DNA from: Massilia agrisoli
Lineage (GTDB): Bacteria > Pseudomonadota > Gammaproteobacteria > Burkholderiales > Burkholderiaceae_D
Assembly: GCF_020831365.1 (NCBI RefSeq)
Contig: NZ_JAJHPV010000013.1
Span: forward strand, 496,001-560,000
Reading direction: 5' to 3'
DNA: 64,000 bases
The number at the start of each line of letters is the position of its first letter. Positions within the stretch are counted from its first letter, which is position 1. The translations under genes and the position numbers were made by a program. The notes beneath the pieces are model-generated. The model saw nothing but the letters and a program-made list of their open reading frames with translations. It was not told the DNA's origin and made no database searches. Positions 1-8,756 of the stretch are shown here, in pieces.

Positions 1-284
1 ATCGGCGCCCACGGATGTCGGAAGCCTGCATTCATGAAGCGGGCGCGGACGACGGAGGTTTCCGCCGCATCGTCTGGCAAAGACAGCTTGGCGATCGGCT
101 TTGCCAACTCCACCACCTGCGTCATCCACGGTGACGGCCCGGTGGCGGCGGTATCGACAGTGGCGCCGACCGCGTCCAGCCGGCCCTTGATCGGCGTGGT
201 GCCGGCCATTCGCAGTCCGGCCAACGCGAAGCCAAACACAATGCAGAAGATGAAGGCCAGGAATCCGATTTCCAGGATTGACAT
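1..284 (-). CDS. tadC: Tad pilus inner-membrane protein TadC, N-terminal part (cut by window edge)
   Basis: An open frame starts at an ATG at 284 and runs off the window edge, giving about 94 residues. It opens with a hydrophobic segment (MSILEIGFLAFIFCIVFGFA) followed by a basic/amphipathic stretch, as expected for the N-terminus of the second GspF-like platform protein of a Tad system. TadC partners TadB in the inner membrane and couples the TadA ATPase to Flp pilus assembly. It is the last gene seen in the tad operon, 31 bp downstream of tadB on the same strand. The short visible length means the family call rests mainly on position and the TM pattern. Confidence 0.75.
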   Translation of the reverse strand, partial: MSILEIGFLAFIFCIVFGFALAGLRMAGTTPIKGRLDAVGATVDTAATGPSPWMTQVVELAKPIAKLSLPDDAAETSVVRARFMNAGFRHPWAP

Positions 285-315
285 CGCAGTTGCTCCTAAA
301 TTGTGGTGCGCTCTC

Positions 316-1287
316 TCAGACGCGGATTTTGATGATCTTGCGCATTGCAAGTACGCCCATGAACATCATGAAAAGCGCAACCATGATCATCTTCTGCCCA
401 GCCGGGTCGGTGTACAGCACCTCCAGAAATTTCGGGTTGGTCAGCTGTATCATCGCGGCAGCGCCGAATGGCAGCAGCGACAGTACCCACGCCGACATTT
501 TTCCTTCGGCTGAAAGCACTCTTATCTGTCCGAGCAGCTTGATGCGGTCGCGGATGATCGTGCCGATGCTGTCGAGGAGTTCCGACAGGTTGCCGCCGGT
601 GTCGCGCTGGATCAGCACCGCGATGACGAAGTAGCGCAGGTCTGTGCTTGGCACCCGGTTGGCCAGGTTCATCAGTGCATCGGGCATCGACACGCCGAAA
701 TTAACCTCATCGAAGGCGATCGCGAACTCGCCGGCGAGCGGATCCTTCATCTCGTCGCCAACCATCTTCAGCGCGGTCGGGAAAGCGTGGCCGGCGCGCA
801 GCGCGCGGCTCATCAGGTCGAGCGCATCCGGTAGCTGCACTTCGATGCGATGGATGCGCTTGCTTCGTGCACGGGCCACCAGTTGCAGAGGCAACAGCGC
901 AACGAGCGCTGCAACGACCAACTGGATCAGCATTGGAAAGGCGAACCATGTCCCCACTGCGATCGCGGCGGCTGCGCAGCCAAGGGAAATGGCGAGGAAT
1001 TTCGCCACCGACCATTCCTTTCCCGACTGGAGCAACAGGCGGTCGAGCGCGGCCACATGCGGCATCGCCGACAGCAGCTTTAGCAACAAGGGGCTTGAGC
1101 TGAGCACCCGCTTCTTGGTGATCGACACCGCCTTGCCGCTGTGCGCGGCAGACATCACCCGCACCCTGCGCGTAAGCCGTTCGGCTTCCGGGCCTTTGGT
1201 CGAGTTCCACGCCAGGTATGCGCCCTCGACCAGCAGGACAACGGCGACGAAGATCAGCGTCGCAAAAAGGAAATAGAGCGAGTCCAT
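316..1287 (-). CDS. tadB: Tad pilus inner-membrane platform protein TadB (T2SS GspF family)
   Basis: A 323-residue protein with an N-terminal membrane segment (residues about 5-25), a pair of central segments around residues 100-140 and a C-terminal pair after residue 260. This is the layout of TadB/GspF-type platform proteins. A GspF-domain stretch with the signature-like text LPDALDLMSRALRAGHAFPT lies near residue 150. Platform proteins sit in the inner membrane and transmit motion of the TadA ATPase to the pilin polymer. It follows tadA by 9 bp and precedes tadC, the standard tad order. Length is typical for the family. Confidence 0.92.
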   Translation of the reverse strand: MDSLYFLFATLIFVAVVLLVEGAYLAWNSTKGPEAERLTRRVRVMSAAHSGKAVSITKKRVLSSSPLLLKLLSAMPHVAALDRLLLQSGKEWSVAKFLAISLGCAAAAIAVGTWFAFPMLIQLVVAALVALLPLQLVARARSKRIHRIEVQLPDALDLMSRALRAGHAFPTALKMVGDEMKDPLAGEFAIAFDEVNFGVSMPDALMNLANRVPSTDLRYFVIAVLIQRDTGGNLSELLDSIGTIIRDRIKLLGQIRVLSAEGKMSAWVLSLLPFGAAAMIQLTNPKFLEVLYTDPAGQKMIMVALFMMFMGVLAMRKIIKIRV

Positions 1288-1296
1288 GATGGCGGC

Positions 1297-2655
1297 CTAT
1301 GAAAACTGGCGGGTTGGATCGAACAGGCTGTCGGGCACGCTGACGCCATAGGTGCGCAGGCGGTCGACAAAGCGCGGGCGCACGCCGGTGGCGCAGAAGT
1401 GCCCGAGCACCGCGCCGTTCTCGCCAAGCCCGGTCTGCTTGAACAGGAAGATCTCCTGCATCGTGATGACGTCGCCCTCCATGCCGGTGATCTCCTGCAG
1501 CGAAATAAGCTTGCGCTTGCCGTCGGTCAGGCGCGACACCTGCAGCACCACGCCAATGGCGGAGCTGATCTGCTGGCGCATTGCCTTCGTCGGCAGCGAT
1601 GCGGCGGCCATGCTGATCATGTTCTCCAGGCGGGTGAGGGCGTCGCGCGGCGTGTTGGCGTGGATGGTCGCCATCGAACCTTCATGGCCGGTGTTCATCG
1701 CCTGCAGCATGTCGAGCGCCTCGCCGCCACGCACCTCGCCGAGGATGATGCGGTCGGGACGCATGCGCAGCGCGTTGCGCACCAGCGCGCGCTGCGTTAC
1801 TTCACCCTGGCCTTCGATGTTCGGCGGGCGCGTCTCCAGACGCACCACGTGCGGCTGCTGCAGCTGGAGTTCGGCGGCGTCTTCGATTGTCACGATGCGC
1901 TCCTCGGGACTGATGAAGCCCGATATGACGTTCAACATCGTGGTCTTGCCGCTGCCGGTGCCGCCCGAAATCAGGATGTTGATTTCGGCCTTGCCCAAGC
2001 CTTCTAGGATGTCCGCCATCGCCTTCGTCATGCTCTTGAAGTTCACCAGGTCGGCGAGGCGCAGCGGATCGGCCGAAAAGCGCCGGATCGACATGATCGG
2101 CCCGTCGATGGCCAGGGGCGGAATGATCGCGTTGACCCGCGATCCGTCAGGCAGGCGCGCATCGACCATCGGGCAGGACTCGTCGATGCGGCGGCCCACG
2201 CGCGAGACGATCTTGTCGATGATCTTCATGAGGTGGGCGTCGTCGCTGAACCGGACGTCGGTCAGTTCCAGCTTGCCGCGCCGTTCGACGTACACCTGGC
2301 TGCAGGTATTGACGAGGATGTCCGATACGCTCGGATCGGCCAGCAGCAGCTCGAGCGGGCCGAAGCCGAGCATCTCGTTCTGGATATCGCGCGTCAGGTT
2401 GCGCCGTTCAGCGTCATTGATGGCGACAACTTCCTCGTCGAGCAGGTGCTCGACGAGCAGCTTGAGCTCATCGCGGATCTGGTCCTGGGACAGCTTCTGC
2501 AGGCTTTCAAGGTCAACCCGGTCGAGCAGCGCCTGGTGGATGTTGTGCTTGAGCCGCTGGTAGCCTGAATCGCCGAACGAACGCTGGGCCTGGGCTGCGC
2601 CCTGGGCGCCCGTGGTTGCAAGGCGATCCCGCAGGGTCACGATTTCTGCATCCAT
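1297..2655 (-). CDS. tadA: Tad pilus assembly/secretion ATPase TadA (CpaF family)
   Basis: A 452-residue type II/IV secretion ATPase. The Walker A motif GGTGSGKTT is followed by an Asp-box-like [12 protein letters not shown], a Walker B region with [16 protein letters not shown] and a His-box with [18 protein letters not shown], all in the order expected for CpaF/TadA. The N-terminal 100 residues form the alpha-helical N-domain. The protein is cytoplasmic and powers Flp pilus polymerisation through TadB/TadC. Its start overlaps the end of tadZ by 19 bp, which suggests translational coupling. Confidence 0.95.
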   Translation of the reverse strand: MDAEIVTLRDRLATTGAQGAAQAQRSFGDSGYQRLKHNIHQALLDRVDLESLQKLSQDQIRDELKLLVEHLLDEEVVAINDAERRNLTRDIQNEMLGFGPLELLLADPSVSDILVNTCSQVYVERRGKLELTDVRFSDDAHLMKIIDKIVSRVGRRIDESCPMVDARLPDGSRVNAIIPPLAIDGPIMSIRRFSADPLRLADLVNFKSMTKAMADILEGLGKAEINILISGGTGSGKTTMLNVISGFISPEERIVTIEDAAELQLQQPHVVRLETRPPNIEGQGEVTQRALVRNALRMRPDRIILGEVRGGEALDMLQAMNTGHEGSMATIHANTPRDALTRLENMISMAAASLPTKAMRQQISSAIGVVLQVSRLTDGKRKLISLQEITGMEGDVITMQEIFLFKQTGLGENGAVLGHFCATGVRPRFVDRLRTYGVSVPDSLFDPTRQFS

Positions 2656-3887
2656 GGCTGTTTCTCCCCAAATGGCGCGGGTGCGCGGGTTTCAGTCGAT
2701 GCTGCTGGCGCAGGGGCCGGCGTCTTTGCCGGCGCCTTGTTGAACAGTGTGGAGATCCAGCCTTTCTTGTCATTCATGGCGCTGCCGGCAAGCCCGATTG
2801 CGAAGCCCTTCAGGGACTTTGCGATCGGGCTGCCCTTGGCCAACTTGATGACGGGTACGCCCTGGTTGACTGAGGCTGCCGCTGCTTCGTAGTGGTTCGG
2901 GATCGACATGAAAACCGGCGTGCCGCAGGCCGATTCCAGGTCGCGCAGGCCGATGTCTCCCTTCTTCTGGTGTCGGTTCGCGATGACCTGGATTTTCTCC
3001 TTCGGATAACCCAGCGAGCGGAAAACCTCGATCAGCCGCTTGCCGTCGCGGATGTAGGGCAGGGTAGTCTGAAGGACAGGATAAATCGTGTCCGCCTGGT
3101 CCAGCGCGCGCACGCTGACCGGGTCGAGGCTGCGCCCTACGTCGAGGATGATGAAGTCGTAATGGCGGCGCGCCAGGCGGAGCAGCACGTCGATATGTTC
3201 CGGCTTGACGTCGCCCGCATGAACCGGGTCGTCCGGTGCGGCCAGCACCGAGAAGTTCGGCGTGATCGCCATCATGCTCGATGCGAGCAGTGATGCGTCG
3301 AGGCGGTGCATCTGCAGCGCGACGTCTGCCAGCGTGGCAAGCGGCTTGTGGTCCGCGACGAACAGCGAGGCATCGCCGAACTGCAGGTTCAGGTCGATCA
3401 GCGCCACGCGCTTGCCTCCCAATTCGGCCAGTGCATAGCCAAGGTTGGTGGCCAGGAAAGTGGCGCCGCTGCCGCCTTTGCACGACACGAAGGCCAGGAC
3501 TTTGCCGTTGGCATGGGTGTGCTGCTGGAGTTTCTCTTCGATCCGGTCGACCGCCGCAAACATCGTGTCAGCAAGTGTGTCCGTGAACAAGACCTCACGC
3601 ACGCCCGCGCGCATTGCCTGCATCATGAAAGCAAGCGACTGGGATTCGGCCACCAGGATGGTCGCCATGCGCGGATAGCTGGCGCCAAGCTGCTCCAGCA
3701 ACGCAAGGTCGCTTCCTTGCGGCTCGTCGACCAGCAGGATGTCGGGCGCCCCTTGCGAAGCGCCGAAGTTCAGCCGATCGAGCGTGCCCGATACCAGTTC
3801 GACTTCGTCGTTGGCGCTGCGCTGGCGCAGCAGGCGCGCCAGTTCGAGCAGTTGTTTGTCTTTGCGGGATACCACGGTGATTTTCAC
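2637..3887 (-). CDS. tadZ: Tad pilus localisation ATPase TadZ/CpaE
   Basis: A 416-residue protein with an N-terminal receiver-like domain (about residues 1-115; it begins [21 protein letters not shown] but lacks a convincing phospho-acceptor context) and a ParA/MinD-type ATPase domain with the deviant Walker [18 protein letters not shown]. This is the architecture of CpaE/TadZ, which positions the Tad apparatus at the pole or cell surface. The C-terminus is a Pro/Ala-rich tail ([13 protein letters not shown]). It overlaps tadA and lies downstream of the pseudopilin genes. Confidence 0.9.
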   Translation of the reverse strand: MKITVVSRKDKQLLELARLLRQRSANDEVELVSGTLDRLNFGASQGAPDILLVDEPQGSDLALLEQLGASYPRMATILVAESQSLAFMMQAMRAGVREVLFTDTLADTMFAAVDRIEEKLQQHTHANGKVLAFVSCKGGSGATFLATNLGYALAELGGKRVALIDLNLQFGDASLFVADHKPLATLADVALQMHRLDASLLASSMMAITPNFSVLAAPDDPVHAGDVKPEHIDVLLRLARRHYDFIILDVGRSLDPVSVRALDQADTIYPVLQTTLPYIRDGKRLIEVFRSLGYPKEKIQVIANRHQKKGDIGLRDLESACGTPVFMSIPNHYEAAAASVNQGVPVIKLAKGSPIAKSLKGFAIGLAGSAMNDKKGWISTLFNKAPAKTPAPAPAASTETRAPAPFGEKQPWMQKS

Positions 3888-3932
3888 GATAACTCCTCTT
3901 TTGCTGCGATAGTGGCCTTCTGGATCCGGAAC

Positions 3933-4394
3933 TCATATGCACACTGGGTTTGCCACTTCCTCGCCAGCCTTGCCAAAGGCACTGCGCATGCTTTCGCGCG
4001 GCAGTGTGGTCGAAAATTTCGGCAAGACCGGGCTGAAATTAAAAAAAGGGATGTAGGTCGGTAAGGCGCCCGGTGCGTCCACCGTCACGCGTACTTGCCG
4101 GCAGGTTGTTGGGGGGCAGCCGCCTGGCTCGTACTCGACATCGATCTTGTCGGCGCTAAGAATTGGGAACAGGTCCGTCATGCGGCTTTTGATGGTGGCG
4201 TCATCCATATCGCACACCACGGCAAGGCGCGCGCCAAGGCGCGTCGCTTCGGTCGCCGCGTTCCAGTAGAAGGTGATGCGGCTGAACTCGATAATGCCAA
4301 ACAGCAGGGTCAGGAACACCGTGGCAACCAGCGCGAACTCGATCGCGGCGACGCCGCGCTGGTACTTGAGCGGACGGAATGGGCGAGCGTTCAT
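3933..4394 (-). CDS. TadE-like pseudopilin (second of two)
   Basis: A 153-residue protein with a short positively charged leader followed by a pilin-like segment (GVAAIEFALVATVFLTLLFG) in which Glu stands five residues after the Gly, the prepilin-peptidase recognition pattern shared by TadE/TadF. The remainder is periplasmic and contains several Cys (for example CDMDD and GGCPPTTCRQ) that could form disulfides. It overlaps the preceding TadE-like gene by 4 bp. Minor pseudopilins of this kind are processed by the TadV peptidase and are needed for Flp pilus assembly. It could be named tadF, but I cannot separate tadE from tadF by sequence alone. Confidence 0.85.
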   Translation of the reverse strand: MNARPFRPLKYQRGVAAIEFALVATVFLTLLFGIIEFSRITFYWNAATEATRLGARLAVVCDMDDATIKSRMTDLFPILSADKIDVEYEPGGCPPTTCRQVRVTVDAPGALPTYIPFFNFSPVLPKFSTTLPRESMRSAFGKAGEEVANPVCI

Positions 4395-4846
4395 AGCACT
4401 TGCATCATCGTGACGTGAATCGGTGCGAACGTTACGTCAGGCACGAACGCCGGCGCCATGCTGGTGAAATCGAAGCCGTTTACCTCAACCCGTACCAGGT
4501 TAAGGGTGCCGCGCCCGGTGGATTGCTGGTTGTAGTCGGCGCTTGACAGCCGGTCGCTGATCGAGACATGGCTCGCGGTCAGGCCTGGCACCAGCGGCTT
4601 GTCGTCCGGTCCGCAAGCGAGCTTGCCGCAAACGACCAGTGCACGCGCCTCGTTCTTGCGCAGGTCGTCGCCGGGGGCGTATTGCGACAAATGGCGCGCA
4701 CTGTCGCGCACGCTCTTTGCGATCGCATTGTATTGATACATCGCGCGACCGAACTCGGTGATGCCGAAAGCCAGGATTAGAAGCGGCGTCAGCACCAGTG
4801 CGAATTCGACAATGACCGAGCCGGCCTGGGCGTGGTGGTTTTTCAC
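4391..4846 (-). CDS. tadE: TadE-like pseudopilin (first of two)
   Basis: About 151 residues from a GTG start at 4846, chosen because a clear GGAGG ribosome site lies just upstream and because the longer frame would add an unrelated Arg-rich leader overlapping tadG. After a short leader (VKNHHAQAG) comes the pseudopilin segment SVIVEFALVLTPLLILAFGI with the +5 Glu typical of TadE. The periplasmic part has a Cys pair (VVCGKLACG). Its stop overlaps the next TadE-like start, so the two pseudopilins are likely made together. Confidence 0.85.
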   Translation of the reverse strand: MKNHHAQAGSVIVEFALVLTPLLILAFGITEFGRAMYQYNAIAKSVRDSARHLSQYAPGDDLRKNEARALVVCGKLACGPDDKPLVPGLTASHVSISDRLSSADYNQQSTGRGTLNLVRVEVNGFDFTSMAPAFVPDVTFAPIHVTMMQVL

Positions 4847-4854
4847 GCTGCCTC

Positions 4855-6126
4855 CTATTGCACCAGGGTGGGAACGAGGGGACCGGTGGTGCCGCCTGGC
4901 ACACCGGCAGTACGGCAAGCGCTTCCCGGAACATTGGACAAGCCGCGCCACTCGAGGTAAATGTCACCGGTGGCGCCATTCGACATGGGGTTGAGCATGA
5001 GCACACAGGCCATGTCGAGGATTTTTACTTCCGCCGGCGACTTGCCGCATTCGATGACGGGCACCGAAATCAGCCTGCGCTCGCCGCCGTACGCCAAGTG
5101 AGCAGCCGACGAGATAGGCTGGCCATTGACCTTGTCGCCGATGTACAGCTTGTCGTCGAACGGACTGGCCGCCGCTTGCTGAAGGCGGTAATCGGCATAC
5201 GCGCTGGTGCCCACCGGGATAGGGGGCGTCTTGCTTGGGTAGGAAAACCCGGTTTTGTCAGGCACCACTTCAGTTGGAACGAGGTCGGACGCGCCGCCAG
5301 GTGGGTTGATGCCGAAGCGCATATTCCACGCGCTTTTGGCGCCCTGTTTCACACCTTCTTCACGCACGTTGTCGCCGACTGCAATGCCGCACACGGTGCC
5401 ATTGCCGAGCAATTGGTCGCGGACCTCGCTGGTACCGCCTGCGCTCGGCGTGAAGTCGACCCAGCGGAAATTGCCGGTGAGAGAATCATCGCCGTTCTGG
5501 CCGTGGTTGAACCTGGCCGTGATCCATTGACCGGTTGCGTAGCCATAGCCAGGCAGGGTTTTATCGATCGAGCAGATACCGATGGGCGAAGCATTGCACG
5601 CGGTCTGTCCTGGCGCCAAGGTCGCGACCGCCTGGGCCGCCACGGTGGTCGGCTGGAAGGTTTTCAGCACTTGCATTAGCCAGGTCGGAATGGCCGCCGA
5701 GCGGGTGTTGCACATGGCAAATTTGGAATCCGGGCTTGCGCCATCGGCGCGCGACAGATACGAAGCGTTGGGGCCGATCGCCGTGTTGAACTTGACGTCC
5801 TGCGCCTCGATTGCGACAACCTTTTTCTGGAAGTCGCTGGTGTTGCGGCCAGCGACATACATCCCCGCCGCTTCCGCGTCCTGCAGGAAAGCTGCAGGGC
5901 AGGGACCTGCATTGGTGTCGCACACCAGTTGATTGGCGGCGGCGAGGGCGCACGCATCGGCGGCGTTTTGCAGTTCGGTCTTGTTGACGAACAGGTGGCC
6001 CAGGTCGAGGACAAGGCCGCCAAAGCCGATCAGTACGGCAATCGACAGCGCGACGATAATCGCAATGACGCCGCGTTCGCGCCTTGGCCGGCGCGGCGTC
6101 TGGAGGGCGATCAGGCGAGTATCCAT
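4855..6126 (-). CDS. tadG: TadG-like Flp pilus-associated protein
   Basis: A 423-residue protein with an Arg-rich N-terminus, then a TadG/TadE-like membrane segment (GVIAIIVALSIAVLIGFGGL) leading directly into the characteristic VLDLGHLFVNKTELQNAADA block. TadG lacks the pseudopilin +5 Glu, and that is so here. The rest is periplasmic or surface exposed with several Cys residues. No von Willebrand A domain is obvious, so it is the short TadG type. It sits between the lipoprotein gene and tadE, and its stop lies within 10 bp of the tadE start. Confidence 0.85.
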   Translation of the reverse strand: MDTRLIALQTPRRPRRERGVIAIIVALSIAVLIGFGGLVLDLGHLFVNKTELQNAADACALAAANQLVCDTNAGPCPAAFLQDAEAAGMYVAGRNTSDFQKKVVAIEAQDVKFNTAIGPNASYLSRADGASPDSKFAMCNTRSAAIPTWLMQVLKTFQPTTVAAQAVATLAPGQTACNASPIGICSIDKTLPGYGYATGQWITARFNHGQNGDDSLTGNFRWVDFTPSAGGTSEVRDQLLGNGTVCGIAVGDNVREEGVKQGAKSAWNMRFGINPPGGASDLVPTEVVPDKTGFSYPSKTPPIPVGTSAYADYRLQQAAASPFDDKLYIGDKVNGQPISSAAHLAYGGERRLISVPVIECGKSPAEVKILDMACVLMLNPMSNGATGDIYLEWRGLSNVPGSACRTAGVPGGTTGPLVPTLVQ

Positions 6127-6137
6127 GATGGTGCTTG

Positions 6138-6419
6138 CTAGCGGTTGCCGGCGACGCCGATGGTGAATACGTTTTGCTGCGGCACCGGCGCGCGGAACGA
6201 CTTCTGGTAGGCGTCGTAGCCGCTTTTGGCAGCCTTGCCGTCGATGCCCGAAACCGGGTCGGGGTTGATGCCGGCGGCCGGGTTCATGACCTGCTGCGCC
6301 ATGGTCAGGCTGACGATGGCGCCCAGCGGCGGCGCAGGCTCGTTTGGCGGCATGGCGCAGCCAGCTGCCGACAATGCGGCGCCCAGGAGTACAGCGCGGG
6401 CAATCAGGTTGGTATGCAT
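6138..6419 (-). CDS. Small lipoprotein of the tad locus
   Basis: A 93-residue protein with a signal peptide ending in a lipobox (LSAAGC, Cys at about residue 21), so it should be lipidated. The mature part is short, starts with a Pro-rich linker (AMPPNEPAPPLGA), and has no domain I recognise. Tad loci normally carry an outer-membrane lipoprotein (CpaD/RcpB) next to the secretin. This one is in the same place, between the secretin and tadG, but is much shorter than usual CpaD, so a pilotin-like role is inference. Confidence 0.65.
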   Translation of the reverse strand: MHTNLIARAVLLGAALSAAGCAMPPNEPAPPLGAIVSLTMAQQVMNPAAGINPDPVSGIDGKAAKSGYDAYQKSFRAPVPQQNVFTIGVAGNR

Positions 6420-6429
6420 GGCCAGGCTC

Positions 6430-7914
6430 CTATTTCAGGTCGAATCCGGATGGCGGCGGCGCCGGCACGGCGCCGGCCTGTATCAGGTCGGTACGCGGCT
6501 TGCCCTCGATCTGCCCACCCAGGAAGAACTCCGAGCGGGTCGGTTCCGTGTATCCGTCGGTAGGCAGCTTGTAATCGGGCGGCAGCGGCTTGACCAGGTG
6601 CGGGGTAATGATGAACACCAGCTCCGAACGGTCGGTCTGGAAGTCGCTGCTGCGGAACAGCGCGCCCAGCACCGGCACTTCGCCCAGCAGCGGGAAAGCC
6701 TTGACGTTGGTAGTGACATTGTTCTTGATCAGGCCGCCGATGGCGAAGCTCTGGCCATCGAACAGCTGCACGGTGGTCGTGGCGCGCCGGGTGGTGAACG
6801 AGGGCAGGATGGCGGTGCCATTGACGCCGGTGGCGGTAATGCCGATACCTTCCTTGTTCAGGTCGGACACTTCCGGCGCCACTTTCAGGTTGATCCTTCC
6901 GCCTTCCAGGACAGTCGGGGTGAACTTGACTGCAATGCCGAACTCTTTTTCCGAGAGCGTAATCACCGGGAAGCCGTTGTTGTTGGTCTGGCTGACCGGG
7001 ATGAAGATTTTGCCGCCCGCCAGGAAGCTTGCCTCCTGCCCGCTGATCGCCATGATGGTCGGCTCGGCCAGCACCTTGATCAGGCCATTGCGCTTTTGCG
7101 CATCGATGGTGACGAAATTGCCGGTTTTGCTGTTGAAGGCATCGAGCAGGCTCGGGTTGCTGCTCAGTAGGTTGGACAGGAAGCTGTAAGTCCAGCTGCC
7201 GTTGGTCCGGCTGGCGCCCATGCTGACCCCAAGCTGGTCGACGAGGGTTTTGGAGATCTCGGCGACCTTCACCTCCAGCATCACTTGCTGGGGCGCGGCC
7301 ACGGACATCATGTTGATCACCTTGGCCTGGACCGCATCGTCCCCGGCAGCGCCCGCGGCGGCGCCACTGTTTTTGACGTAGGCGTTGGCCAGTGCAAGCA
7401 TCTGGTCGAGCTTGACGGCATCGGACACTTCGCCAGACAGCACCAGCGTGTCGGCGGCAGCGGTGATCGTGACGTTTTTTTCCCCGGCCAGCAGTTGCCC
7501 GAAACGGGCATGCAGGCCGGTCGTATCGAGGCTCACCGCGATATCGATAATGGTTGCCTCGTTGGCCTTGTTCCAGAGGATCAGGTTGGTCGTGCCGACC
7601 GCTTTGCCGAGCATATAGACTTCGCTCGGGTTGAGCAGGATGACGTCGGCAACCTTGGCATTGCCGACTGACAGGCGGGTGGCCGGAAATGGCAGCCGCA
7701 TCACGGTCGATTTGCCCTCGGCCAGGGCGACCTGTTGCGAGAGAACGGCCGCGCCGCCCGAGGGCACCGCCTGCGCAGGCTGGGCCGCCAGGCGGGTCCG
7801 GCTTTTAGCCGGGGCTTCCTTTGCAGCGGCGGGGACGGCTGCGAAGGCGCAGGCGCATATGAACAGCAACGCCAGCGTGCCCTTGGTTCCTGCCTGAGTC
7901 AATAATGTGCGCAT
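6430..7914 (-). CDS. cpaC: Tad pilus outer-membrane secretin CpaC/RcpA
   Basis: Start placed at an ATG at 7914 that has a GGGAG ribosome site five bases upstream and gives a proper signal peptide (MRTLLTQAGTKGTLALLFIC...). A start 60 bp upstream would add a charged leader. The protein is about 494 residues. It shows the pilus-secretin N-terminal domain (motif MRLPFPATRLSVGNAKVADV), a BON-like segment, then a secretin domain with VPVLGALFRSSDFQTDRSELVFIITP, the conserved C-terminal signature. It forms the outer-membrane pore for the Flp pilus. It follows cpaB by about 20 bp. Confidence 0.93.
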   Translation of the reverse strand: MRTLLTQAGTKGTLALLFICACAFAAVPAAAKEAPAKSRTRLAAQPAQAVPSGGAAVLSQQVALAEGKSTVMRLPFPATRLSVGNAKVADVILLNPSEVYMLGKAVGTTNLILWNKANEATIIDIAVSLDTTGLHARFGQLLAGEKNVTITAAADTLVLSGEVSDAVKLDQMLALANAYVKNSGAAAGAAGDDAVQAKVINMMSVAAPQQVMLEVKVAEISKTLVDQLGVSMGASRTNGSWTYSFLSNLLSSNPSLLDAFNSKTGNFVTIDAQKRNGLIKVLAEPTIMAISGQEASFLAGGKIFIPVSQTNNNGFPVITLSEKEFGIAVKFTPTVLEGGRINLKVAPEVSDLNKEGIGITATGVNGTAILPSFTTRRATTTVQLFDGQSFAIGGLIKNNVTTNVKAFPLLGEVPVLGALFRSSDFQTDRSELVFIITPHLVKPLPPDYKLPTDGYTEPTRSEFFLGGQIEGKPRTDLIQAGAVPAPPPSGFDLK

Positions 7915-7933
7915 CGCGCTTCTCCCGTTTTTA

Positions 7934-8755
7934 TTAGAATTTTTGGACCGTGCGTTCAAGGCCCTTGATGACATCGACCTGGTGGGCCGGACGCATCATC
8001 GTGACCTTCCGCACCACAGGCCGGGGGCGCAGGACAACGGGACGTGTGACACCGAGCAGCGCGTTCTTGGTAGCGCCGTCGGTCTTCACGGGGTCCGGGT
8101 CGATCTGGTTGCGCAGCACCAGCGACAGCGTGCCGACGCTGCGGGCGAGGTCCAGCTTCTCGGTCTGCTCCGGCGACAGTTCCAGCGTCACTGCATTGAC
8201 GACTTTTGGCTTGGTGTCGTCGCGGTTCGGGTCCTGCGCGATGGCCAGCACCAGGATGCGTTCGAGGACGATCTTCGAAATCGAGACCTCCCGCGCACCA
8301 TCCTTCCTGGCCGATTCCTCTTGGGTGTTGACGAGAATGTCGACGAAATTGCCTGGCAGCGCAAAGCCTGCCACGCCCACCACATCGTTGACGCGCACCG
8401 TCATCGCGCGCTTGCCGTTTGCGACGACTGCCGACAGTCCGCCTTGCGTGCCGGGCGGCGCGAGTTTTGCTTCCATGATCGGTTCGCCGCGCTGGATGGT
8501 CGAACGGGCGACCCGCGAGTCGAGCAGCTTCGGATCGGTAAAGGCGCCCGGCGGCATGGCCGATGCCGGCCAGTCCACCATACGGATCATCTCGGGCGTG
8601 ATGCGCGAGCCGAGGCCGATGTCGACCATCGCCACCGCGGCCTTCGAGGTGTTGCCGGTTGCCCTGGCGTTAATCCAGCGTGCCGCGGCGAAAACGGCGC
8701 CGACGGCGAGCACCAGTGCCAGTGCGAGCATGATGAGTCCACGTGTGTTCTTCAT
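7934..8755 (-). CDS. cpaB: Flp pilus assembly protein CpaB/RcpC
   Basis: About 273 residues from an ATG at 8755, preceded by AAGGTGA; a GTG three codons upstream is the alternative. An N-terminal membrane anchor (RGLIMLALALVLAVGAVFAA) is followed by an SAF-type domain (VDIGLGSRITPEMIRMVDWP) as in CpaB/RcpC, and a repeat of the same fold with RAMTVRVNDVVGVAGFALPG. CpaB proteins are periplasmic and are thought to stabilise the secretin or bind peptidoglycan. The start is only two bases from the stop of the AAA+ ATPase gene. Confidence 0.9.
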   Translation of the reverse strand: MKNTRGLIMLALALVLAVGAVFAAARWINARATGNTSKAAVAMVDIGLGSRITPEMIRMVDWPASAMPPGAFTDPKLLDSRVARSTIQRGEPIMEAKLAPPGTQGGLSAVVANGKRAMTVRVNDVVGVAGFALPGNFVDILVNTQEESARKDGAREVSISKIVLERILVLAIAQDPNRDDTKPKVVNAVTLELSPEQTEKLDLARSVGTLSLVLRNQIDPDPVKTDGATKNALLGVTRPVVLRPRPVVRKVTMMRPAHQVDVIKGLERTVQKF

Positions 8756-8756
8756 T